This document shows, piece after piece, positions 38,201-50,200 of a stretch of 64,000 bases of DNA. The notes under the pieces are model-generated. The model saw nothing but the letters and a program-made list of their open reading frames with translations, was not told the origin of the DNA and did not search any database. This DNA comes from Heliopora coerulea. Taxonomy: Eukaryota > Cnidaria > Anthozoa > Scleralcyonacea > Helioporidae. Made by a program: the position numbers and the translations under genes. Each line of letters opens with the position of its first letter. The first letter of the stretch is position 1. The stretch spans positions 171,001-235,000 of the forward strand of contig JASJOG010000257.1 in NCBI GenBank assembly GCA_030142905.1, in the 5' to 3' direction.

Positions 38201-41200
38201 CTTGTTTCGAAACGTTTTTTTTATTCCGCTTATAAGCCCCCCGAATATAAGCCCCCCCCGATACAAGCCCACTCAAACTGCTTACGAAATTGTATAAGCC
38301 CAGGACTCATAACCGGGATTTTACGGTATTCGTTTTGCCTACGCATCCACGGTTTCTCTTCTCAGCATGATAGTGTGTTTGACAGCGTAGAAAATCAGTA
38401 GCCTATCACAGCAGTGCTTACGGAAGAGTGCGTAGACGTAAGTCACTCCGTAAAACTACACTAAAATGAAGTAAACAAGACTAAATGGTGCAACATTAGT
38501 TCACAGTTGTCAAAGTTTGCCTCGTAAGATGTCTGCCCCACCATTTTGTTTTGTTCACGATGGATTCAAACCTTGCCGCTAAATTTTACGCTAAACAAAT
38601 CTTCCCCCACCAACCGTAGTGGAATCACCGACATAATCGTGTAGTAAAACTTATCCCGGTTAAACAGGCCAGCCCACTCCATGTAATTGGTTCTTGAAAC
38701 TTGTCCCGGCTAACCGTTCACCCCGCTCCATGTAATCGGCCGCTGACATTGTTTAAAAAAAAGGATCAAACAAGCGACCAAAAGGAGCCCCTGTCCCTTC
38801 TCCCTCCCCCCAACCCCCTCGTCCCCTCCAAAGAATAGAGGACTAATGTATAATCACGTCTGTGACAAGAAAAGTCCTCTATACTAACTCGAAAATAGAT
38901 ATTTCAGATATAATTCTTGCATGAAAACTTTGAAGTCGACATTTGACAAACAATGATGAGGCTATGATAAAATTGGTAGAATAATTTACTAAGCGAAGAC
39001 TAACGTTTCGTTGCAACCAGCAACATCATCAGTGTGACGGATACATTCTTAAATCACAATTTATAGGTAGCTAAGTAGCCAACTTTGGGCTAGATGTGTT
39101 AATTCCTTTGTTAATAAAATGTTCGATCCCAAATCTACTTCTTTCAACGTTCACAAGAAAATTATTTACTTCTACATTCCGTTCACTGGCGTTCACAATC
39201 TCCAGATTCGCATCCAAATACATAATCTTCGTTTTTCGGCTTTTACACATATCAACATCCGCTTCGTTTTCCGTCCCACAAGACGTCTCCACCATTTCTT
39301 TCCTGTAAACGACAGGCTTCCGAAGTGTTTGAGATCTCGCGTGGTTTATTCATTTAAGTGTCAATGCTGTAATGCATTGTATGTAGGGCAAACAGCCCGT
39401 TAATTACACACGCCAGTCTCAGACCATTTGGGAGTCTCCCATTTGACAGAAAAAGAACGTGCTAATCCTTCTCCGTCCTACATCCTTGCTCGCCTTTCTG
39501 AAACCGGTCACTGAGCTTCAATAAACGACTTCCGTATCCTATCCGCTTGTACCTCACCTTCTGAACTATTAATTCGAGACAGCCTGCTTATTCACAAACT
39601 AAATCCCTCTCAACGCTAATATCGGGTTTTTTCCTCTTCCTTTATTCCAACCCTCTCGCTCATCTAACCTCTGCGCTCACTTTTCATTCTGTCATTTAAT
39701 TGTCTCGTATATCTAATATAATATAATCCGTCTACCTACCTATATATGTAATGTTTAAAAAACGAGCTGGAGTGCTTTATCGGGCATAAAACACGAGGCG
39801 GAAGCCGAGTATTTTGGGTCCGATAAAGCAAGTACTTCGAGTTTTTTTAAACGGCTTAAAAAACGAAACGTTTTATACGCTAATTCCTTACGTAAGTTTG
39901 GCAATTTCTGTTTTCTAAGGCTAAAAATATTAAGGAAAATTGAAGAGAAATTCAGGATAAAGTCACCCGTGTCTTTATCACATACAAAGACACGACACGG
40001 TTATGATTTCCTTTTGTATTTTTCTCATGAATTATTAATGAGTTTTTAATGTAATTTAAGAATGTATCCCTCGCTCTGATTATGTTGCTGGTTGCAACGA
40101 AACGTTGGTCTTTCACTTAAATTATTCTACCTAATTTGTCATGGCTTTGTTTCGCGTTTTATGCTGGGTACTTATTTTTATTTTACGTATGAGATTCCCG
40201 CCTGGTTATTCAATTGCAATGATGAGGCTAGTGAAACAAACCTGACAAAAATGACTTCGAAACAACCTCGAAATATTACTGTTTACATTCGTCTTGTTTT
40301 TACTTAAATCTCAAGTCTACAAGATGTTGTATTTCGGAGTTTGGTTCTTTCTTTATTTCCTTAAATTGTCGAGTGAAATAATCAAGGTATTCAAAATTAG
40401 TGCATTTCAAACTTTATCTTTCTACTTTCGAACAGTCTTTTGAGCAAGATACAACGTTTGCTGCACGCAAAGAGTTATGGTAAGATGGATGAGTAGCCAT
40501 CCTTTTCTTTTCGGTCTGCCAAGTGCATTTTATTTCACGGTTGAAAAAACCAACCTTTATTATAGTCTGCTGAAAATTGATCGGGAAATTCCATCATACT
40601 AAGGCCTCAAATAACGAATGACTAAAAATTTCCACATTTGATAGCAATTTCAGCCAACCGAACAATTTGGGGAGCATCAAGCACAAGGGAGGAATGTTTC
40701 ATCAAGCATGAAACAGTGGTGTAGGAAAGCCACCAGTGGTGCACCCGAGGGGGGGAGGGGCTAAGTCGACTTAAGCCCCTCCCTTAGCATCAACAAAAAT
40801 TATTTCTATTTGCATCCACCAAAAAAACAAAACAAAAAAAAAAAAAAAAAGGAACGTAATATTAAGAGCGAACGGTGTAGAGGGTACGATACGTCTGACA
40901 GACGACTGCAAAATGCCATAATTTTTCCGTCACGTTACTGGTGAGTGGTGTGCAAGGACTGCCAATTCACAATACCGGAATTGCCCTTGTAGAGACATTA
41001 AATTATAAAATATTGCTGGGGGGGCATGCCCCCAGAACCCCGTCGAGGAAGTTAATTTGACATTCTTGCTCCCCCTTAAAAAATCCCTGGGTTCACCCAA
41101 AACGGAGAACCCAGGGGTTATTTCAGACCTCTTTGTGTGGAAGGCTGGTTGGCTGTAATTTTTTATACGTTTGCTTTAAGTTCGGGCCAAACACTCTGAA

Positions 41201-44200
41201 CATTCCATTCAACAACGTTCAACATTGTTGCATCCAACATGTTGAACGCGTTTGCCTACCCGAATTGAACGAATTGAACGATGTTGAACGTTGTGAAAGG
41301 ATATTGAACGATGTTGAATGATATAGAGCGATGTGGAACGATGTTGAAAGAAATTTGAACATGTTCTAGTTTTTGTTCAACATGTGTTCGATAATTACAT
41401 TGATCTCGCCCTTAAAGGTAAAGTGTCTTTATTTATATTGGATTACTCTATCAGCTAGATAAGCTGTTCCCCCTAGAGGTCCAGTAAGGGCTACCCATCA
41501 TGAGTCCAGTGTTACTACAGGAGGAAACCGGAGTATCGGTAGAAAACCTGTGATGCTTGGTAGGCTCAAACTGGACCACACTCCTCTCACATTTGACAAA
41601 GGTAACTTTTAATCATATAACTGCACGGAGCCGAAAGCGAACCCTGTTAGCAGTGGTGAGAGGGATGTGCACTAACCCTGTGCTTCCAGCATCCCATACA
41701 GGGATTCGAAGTCGCATCTTCGGGTTTCCGTACCGCTGCTTTACCAGTTCAGCTGTCGACTCAACTAAGGGGTCGCGAAATATTTAGGATGCGTTTGTCA
41801 TCCTTGACTTCAACATCTTTCAACATCTTCACACAATGTTGAAAAGTACTGAACGATATGTTGCAGGCGTTTGACCGGGGCTTTTATCTTAAACGTTTAG
41901 GTTGTCTTTCAAGGAGTGAAAGGGGCTTGGTGGTCCAGTGATATTGCACTTGATGATATTGTTGTCTCGCCTGGACGATGTCAAGACAGTATCAGATGTG
42001 ATTTTGCAAAGGACATGTGTGGGTTCCAAAATCCTAGTGGTTTGGCTCGCTTTTGGCGCAGCTCCAGTGGTAGGTTTAACTTTTCTCGGGTGAATAAGAC
42101 TTGTATCGTTTTACTCTGGCTATAACGCCAGGTGATTTCACTCGTCAAGGGGAGAACTCTCGTAGGGAGAGATCTAATGAAAGAAAACATGGAAAATGGT
42201 ACGTTAAAAAATTGGCACTAGAACATAACCAGTGAGACCAGGTAACCGTGAGGAGATTGTGACTGGAAAATTAAGTATTTTATTTACCTGATATCTTCTC
42301 ACCTAAGACTCAGGATAATCCTGGAATGTCAATGGTCCTGAGACTCAGAATTATCCTGAATGTTAGGGTTAGGCTTAGGCTTAGGCTTAGGATTAGGGTT
42401 AGGGTTAGGGTTAAGATCCTAACCCTAATTTTAACCATTGAATTGTTACTCCTAGTGATATTTTAAACTAAACTTCAACGATTTTTTCCAAAAACTTATC
42501 ACGTAAATAAAATACTTAATTTTCCAGTCCCAGTCTCCACACGGTTACTTGGCCTTAGTGGTTACGTTCTAGTGTCGACTTAGAAAATTGGAGAATGAAA
42601 ATATTTCTATTTTTGCTGCGAACCAATACTAATCTTGCGGTCGAGATTGGGCTTCCTGTGCGTTAGTATACCAGCAAAATCCTCGATTTGAGGCTTTCGA
42701 TATGTCGGGATAATTATGAGCCCTCGCGATCGTATGGTCAGCGGCAGACGGTACTTCTTGTTGTCTTGCGCATCCTCGAGTTCACGCTTTCTTGTAAAAA
42801 ACGTGAAAATGAGTCTAGAGTTAGGTCTAGGGTTAGGGTTAGTGTTATGTTTAGGGTTAGGATTTGGATTCGGGTTAAGATTAGGGTTAGAATTTATAAA
42901 AATTTTCGTGCTTTTCAAAGAAAGAAGAAACATTGGGGAGGACTTTACTTAAAACGATTCGGGACGATTTAGTGACGTTTCATTCGCTGCAAACATGTCT
43001 ATGCCTCTACCTCGCAGCATCTCACTTTCTCTTAGAAACGGCTAATGCAAAGCCCGTTTTCCACTAGGCAAATTTTATCAGGCGAATCGACTTTTCTTTG
43101 TTCAAATTGAATAGATCCATGGTTTGTTCTAGCCGAAAGCCCATGAGACAAAAGAAAAAGTCGCTTTGCCTGAAAAAAATTTGTTACTGTGGAAAACGGC
43201 CTTAAGGCGTGTATATCCGAAGTACAAAGCATTTCTGTACATCAAGCTCGAACATGCAGGTTCAGATGATTCTTCAGTATAATTTCTCCAGCAATGAGGA
43301 ATTTTTCAGACATTCTAGTAGACGTACGAAAAAAAGTACAATTAACTCTCGTTATAGCGGAGCATACTCAGGACCCAGTTACGAGTCCGGAATAGCAAAA
43401 GTCCAGTTGTAATTCAGTCGGCGATTGTCGCTGATCAAGTCTTAAAACTATTACGATTTCATGGGAACGCGACTCGTAATTGTTGTAATTCTATCGTCAA
43501 TCAAACGGCGACTGTTGTAGAAGTTGAATCAGGTTTAACTTCTACAACAATTAAAACAGTCGCCGACAGATCAACATTTGATGAAAACATTCGTCGCCGA
43601 ATGTCTGCGACAGAAAAGTGCCACGTGATGTTAACAACCAGTGAACGTCAAATGTTGTTTACTTCACGTGTTTACAAGACCACAGCCACAGGATATTTTA
43701 TACATTATACAGTATAGTGAGTCAAATGCATACCCTAAAATCCTGCTTATAAGCCCCGCCGATTATAAGCCCTCCCGATTAAAAGCCCTTCCCATTATAA
43801 GTCCAGCAGACTGTTAACACAAATTTCCTTCTAGTTATAAGCCTCTAAGTATATAAGCCCACCTTTACATAATCAACTTTCGTATATAAATGTAACAGGA
43901 TCAGAGAAAGAAGGTAACAAGCAGTGAAACTACTTCAAAACAAAATTTTTGGAAAAAAAAAACAAACCAAAACGAACAAATCAGCACTTTAGCCAATTAG
44001 TATTCGCTCTCACTGGAATGCCAAATCTAGTTAATTCGCCGCTAGTATGTCACAAAAAGGTTTCTTTCTTGAGTAAAGCCCTCGCCAAACGAATGCAACA
44101 TCATTCAACATTGTTGAGTTCAATTTTGTTAGATGGTGTTGGACTGCTTGGCCAAAAGAATGCAACATGTGGTACGGAGCAGACTCTAATTGTGGGGATT

Positions 44201-47200
44201 AGAGATCCGAGACGAATAATGATCCCGAATTTTAGGCCAATCTACCCACTGAGCTTGCCTGAGAGAGAACTTGCTGCACGTGCACGAATGCAGCAATGTT
44301 AACGTGCGCGGCTAAAAGAGTGTAAGTTTGTTGGTCACACATGAGAACAAAAGAAATGTTGAACAATGTTGCAGGAAATGTTTGATGAAAATCAAACTTT
44401 GTTCAACATCATACAACATGATGCAACATGATGCAACATGATGCAACATGGTGGCCAAACGAGTTCAACACGTTGCGTTCAACAATGTTGAACGATGTTG
44501 AGTCGCGATGTTGCATTCGTTTGGCCAGGGCTTGATAAAACACTAACGAAGCTTGTCTTCTGTGCGTTTCGAAACATTTTTTTCTATCCCGGTTATAAGT
44601 CCCACTGATTATAGGCCCTCCAGTTGTAAGCTCACTCAAAACCTCCTCCGACTTTGTACTAGCCCAGGACTTATAAGTGGGATTTTACTGGCAAGTGGTT
44701 CATGGATGTTGCTTGGGTGTACCCAGCCACCTTCCAACATCGTCGGTTGTATTTCGCGACAAAAAAGTCGATTAATTTGTTTCCTCAAGAGAAAACTTCA
44801 CAAATTGACCTACGCTGCTAAAGTCAACTAGAAAAGTTGACTAGAGCGAGATTCAAGCTCGCATCTTCAGGTAACCACACCGCTGCTGTGCTCTGCCAAT
44901 TGAGCTATCAAGTCAACTGGGAACAGTATGCTTGTTTTAATCCACAAATTCGAATCAGCTTTTCTAGTTGACTTTTGCAGTGTAGGGTCTTCATTCGTTT
45001 GAACAGCCTCTGAAAGACGACAAAGAGCTTCAGCACATTCAACTTCGACAGTAGCCATGTTAAAAATATTTTCACCTGCTTTACTACTAAGACCGTAATT
45101 CAGCGCACGCTTCAAGACCTGTGACGTCATTATGCATAAAGTCTATTCATGAAATTTTATCTTCATGTTACCCTGAGGATGATTCTGAAATAAAATTGTT
45201 TCCCCTTCCTTGATTTTTTGCGAGCCCTTGCTAAGGCAAGCAGCAACACGTTTTGGTATTGTACTAGTAAATTTCCACCTAATTATGCCATCTACGTTTA
45301 GCGTTTTAATGTGAGGAATGTTTTACAAACAATGCAAAGTGTTCGAAGCGAAATTGTGTCTCTAGCCGAGGCCTAATTTTTTCCAGACACTCCGGTAGCG
45401 CAGTTTCAACATAAATCGGCCATCACTGAACCGATACGTCCTGAGTACTAGAGGGAAATCGGTGGCTAGATTACGACAATTACAGCTATATGGAAACACA
45501 ATTGTTCTAATGGAGTGGACGAAAGTCGCTGGTTGGGCTGTAACAACTGTGGATACTAGGCTTTTGGAGTGTAAAATGTGTGCGTATGCTCACAAACGGC
45601 AATAGCATCTTTCATTATATAAATACTGTGATAAAATCCTCAGCAAGTGCAAAGATAAAAGACGTCTCTTACAGGTGAAGTTCGATCTTGATTGGTCAGA
45701 CGATTTTTCCTACTAGTGAGTACAACCGTCTGACCAGACAGAGGCCCCAGACGATTGTTCACCACTCGTGACTACAATAGTCTGACCAATCAGAGGCCCC
45801 ATACGATTGTTCACCACCAGTGAGAAAAGTGTATCGCCTTTTCCCGCCACAGCTCATGCGAACCTTAACAGTTTGAACTTTTTGTTTGCTGTCATATATC
45901 ATTATTACGTTGTGTTCATACTTATGTCGTTGTTAAACATGCGAACTTTTAAGAATATCGTTAAAAATAAATTCACTTTCTAACTTTTGTGTTGTCTTGT
46001 CGCGTCGAAGAACTCGAAGAAATGTTTGCCCTGTCACTTATCATAAAAAAATATGTTTATCATATTACGCATATGATAAATAAATTACTTCGTGGTTGTT
46101 CGCATGTCCAATTTTTATGCACTTGTCATGAATCACAAACTTGCTCGCGCATGCCTCGCGCGTGCCTCGCTCGTTCGTTAGTCATTCATCACAACTCGTG
46201 AATAAAAATCATACGCGCTGACCAACTATGAAGTCAAGTATTTTATAATAATGCCACAATTTCGTCACTATTTATTATAAGTGAATGAAAACTTCTTTAT
46301 TATTATTATTATCATCTTAATTAAAACTTACTTATGCTGCTAAATAATGTTTAAGAACAGAAGACAAGTGTTAATCACTACTGTAAAGACTGGACGGAAA
46401 AAGCGAAGGTACAGAATGGTCAACAAACAGCATCCACTAAATCGACTCGAAAATAGACATTTTGGGACTAATTCTACAATATAAACTCTAAAGTTTACAT
46501 CTAAAGAAACTGCAATGAGACAAGTGAAATAATCATGATGCCCGCTTGATCAAGAGAAATAAAAATTAAATTGCTTCTGGGACTAAATATGTGTCCGTAA
46601 TGAAGCGTAATAGCGGGAGTGCTAGTGTTCTTTGCAAAACGACTTTTACCCCCCAACGAATCATTTAATAATGTAGTCCTTTTCTTTTCTTTTCGACTCA
46701 GGTAAATATGTGTACTTGTATGCGTACAGTCGATCCAAAGTAGGAGACACAGGCTCCCTTCTCTCACCACAATTTCCGCCCACATCAGCTGCTTGTATTG
46801 GTTTTCGTTATTTCTTACGAGGAGGCGTTGGCGGGATTACTGTTTCCCTTACTTACAGCGGCGGTAAAAAGGAGTTGGTTAAATTCACTGGAGACCATGG
46901 TTACAAGTGGCTGGAGTATCAGGTTCGCTTTAAATCGCCGGTGACATATAAGGTAAGTGTACGTTAATTTCGTGAAGTCGATATCTTCTGTAGGTAGATT
47001 GACCTGCCGTAGTTGACTTGAAAAGTGGTGTAACTATGCCAGAGTTGAAGAGATGGGCGCATAAACGGCACCTTGATGAGGAAGCTTTGTTGTTGACGAT
47101 GGCATTTTTTGACCGAAACGCTTGCCCTCACACCCAAAATAAAGCATTACCAAAACTTCAATTTATAGGTTAAAAAAAAAGACATGTCGAATCCTCATTC

Positions 47201-50200
47201 CTTCAAGTTTAAAAGCAATAAAAAAAACAAACCAAAAGCCGCATAATAAATTCCTCGTTAACCTCGTTTGCAGTGACGAGGCTAAACATATCAAGCGGTC
47301 ATGCTATGCAAATGTAACATCTCCTAAGCCTAGCAACAGGTCATGCTAAGTAAAGTTGAAATAATCTACGATATTAAGGCTCTGATTACATGACGGCGAG
47401 CTGACCTTGATATTACATAAAGCGAGCTGGCCCGCAAGTCGAGCTGCCGATTTGCATCGGCAAGTGCAGAAGGCAGCCATTTTTGTTTGGATTTACCGTA
47501 CTATGTGCGCATGCTCCCGGATTATAAGCTAGTCCGGTTGCCAGGGTACCGCACTTTCATTATTATTACATGAACTGAGCTGGCTCGTTTGCCCAGCTGG
47601 CCCGGTTGCCGTGAACCGAGTCTGCCCGGTAAACGGGCTGGCTCATTGCCATGTAATCACATTTTCTTCACCGAGTTTATCGTTGTTTGGCAGACTAGCC
47701 CGTTTAGAGAGCTGACCCGGTAGCCAGGCCAGCTCGTCTCGTGTAATCAGGACCTATGGTATCAAGCCAGCTGATCCACCAAGGTGATGGTTGTCATAAA
47801 AAAAAATGCAACAATTAGTGGTCAAGCTAGTGGTTATACTCACTGGCGTTCCTGGTGTTAATTTATTGGGGGGAAGGAAGCCAAAATTTTGGCATACCCT
47901 AAGGGTTTGCCACAGATGTATGCGTGGGTATGCATGGCATTCCCAGATGGTCAGCGGACTCGGTGCTCACCACTAAGTAACATCGTTTGGGATCACTGAG
48001 TAAGTGGCGACGAGTGTTTGTTCGATATTGCACCAAGAAAACCTTGGTTGTAGAAACGGATGTTGCCGAGATCCAGAACACGATACAATTTAATTGTTCA
48101 ACGGGTTCAATATACTGGTATGGGCCAGGCACCCCCAAATTTACGTTTAGGGGACCCTGCCCCCCCAGCCCCCCTCATGACACCGACGGTTACGCTAAGC
48201 ATGACCCCCAATGTAATTTGCATAGTATGACCAGTTGCTTTGGTTCGTCACTGCCTTTTTCACATATTTTATAACCAAAGTTTTCTACTGAAAAAATTCA
48301 TTCCTGCTTTCTATCATTTATCCAGTTTGAGTTTTCTCTCTTAGATAAACTTTGAAGGAACTCGTGGTGTAAGCAGATATGGTATAATTAGACTGGATAA
48401 TATTTCCATTTACTCAGGCTCCTGCAAAAAGTCAGGTAAGCAATCTGGGGTTGACTAAAGGAGAGCCACTGTCTCTGGGTTTCTCCAATATGAGGCCGAC
48501 ATCCAAAAACAACTATGTACGAATATTTTCTAACTTTTTAGTCTAATGTAAAATTATTACCAATAATATACGCGGTCGAATCCGAAAATCTTTGCTAAAA
48601 TACCCACAGATGAGGAATTATGTGGTGTTCCAATACATTTTCAGCCACCCGGCTTGTCATTATTATTATTAGTACGAAGAGGAGGAGGAGGCCAAAAATA
48701 CATTTCAAAACTAAATAAGCTAAATTACAATGTGTTATATACATAAAGAATATAGTTATTACATTGTAGTTATGACATAATAGAAATTGCATGTACATTT
48801 GGCAAAAACATAATCTAAAATATTTTGTTCAAAATTTCAGTACCTTTTTCTAGACCAAATATGTATTGAAGGCGTCTTATTTTTATTTCACCTTGAGAAT
48901 AACATGACTTTATCTCGTTAATTTTCGGTTTCCCTTTGATCTACGCATGCTCAAGCACCTTATTAACCTCGTACCCAGAGTCTTTCCTTCGCTCCTCTGC
49001 TCCCACTTCTCACAGCCGCCGTTCAGGAGCGAAGAAAAAACCCGGGGTTGGAGGCTGGTAGGTCTTTTTCTTTGGGAATCTGGGTTTTTTCCGCCACGTA
49101 AAACCAATCGAGAGAGAGTTCAAAGGGAATAACCACTGACCTCTATAATATACCTGGACTGCGGCTGCTGCTTAAAAAGTGTCCGAAAAATGATGGCGTC
49201 ATTAGAAGTCCTTTTGCTCATGATGACGACCGCTGACGTAGGATTTTCTACTGAATTTGAGTAACTACTAAAACGAAGGCTTGTTTCGGAAAGGATTGTT
49301 TACTCTACGTTTTTGCTACGTATTTTTTGCTTTGTCAAACGTCCAACTTTTCTCATTTTAAAGTCTAGATTGGGGTCTATTACCAAACTACTGACTTATG
49401 AACCACTTGACATTACTTGATAAGTTTTTTCAAACCAAAACAGCAAACTTGAAGGGTATTTTCCTAACCTTTTTCGCCAAGCCTTCACTCAAATATCAGT
49501 ACGGACACATTTTAATCCGTTGTTTACCAAGAATGTTTTATTTGGTCGAGGGAATAGTTTGAAATGTTCCTGTCCACAAACCCTTAGTTTTTTTAACCTC
49601 TATGAGTGAGAAAAAATTATTTCGAATCATTTCATCACGAACGGGAAAGTCAACATCTGTAGACTAAAAGTTAAGCACGAAAATTAAACGAAATAGCGAA
49701 ATGGGTTCTTGAATTTTATTAAGAAAACTTACAAAGTGGCTTCCAAACAAGTTCTTTTGTGGGTAGTTAAGAAAGAAAACCACAACCACAAGCTTAAAAT
49801 GAGAAAAAATCATCAATACGAAAAGTAGCCAAGCGTAAACAAACTTTCACAAATGAGCCTTCTACCCACGTGTCATACAGTAATAACTTTCTTTCCCGGA
49901 AGTCAGTGGTATCCGTCATGAGAGAAAGGACCTCTAATGAAGTCATCGTTTTTTCAGACATTCGCTGTAGTTGATTTCTTAGGAGAACTCGCTGTCCAGG
50001 TATATTATAGTTATTACAGGTATATTTAGAGGTAATAACACACTTTTTTCGAAGAATTGATAAAAATCCCTCGCTCGTTAGGCTAAAATAAGTGGTGAAT
50101 TTTCACTCAAGGAAGAGGTGAATTCTCATTAAATCGTCTCGTAAAGTTTTTTTTTTTTCAACTAACAATTCTTCAGTAAATTAAGTGCAATCCTAATCTA

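Larger units (their letters stand above)
38948..40150 (+). mobile_element. Penelope-like element remnant with inverted terminal repeats
   Basis: TGGTAGAATAATTTACTAAG..AACGTTTCGTTGCAACCAGC at the left is the reverse complement of the block ending GAATTATTCTACC-like at 40060-40135. Terminal repeats in inverted orientation are common in Penelope-like elements. A GIY-YIG fragment lies inside, and a MITE family A copy has inserted at 39745-40045. Confidence 0.6.
43636..45497 (+). repeat. dispersed repeat F, copy broken by later insertions
   Basis: Pieces 43636-43732, about 44690-44770 and about 45195-45497 match 18833-19312 in order. The first gap holds an element with AAAATCCTGCTTATAAGCC / GGACTTATAAGTGGGATTTT ends (about 43733-44689), which itself carries the MITE at 44083-44536. 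The second gap holds a family T1 SINE. Confidence 0.6.

Noticed and set aside
42607..42972. open frames of 94 to 108 codons on both strands
   Set aside because: They read through the degenerate TTAGGG array and have no other support.
43218..43410. missing MAM2 exon ([16 protein letters not shown] stretch)
   Set aside because: No GT donor at a suitable place and the wrong length for a phase 1-1 insert.
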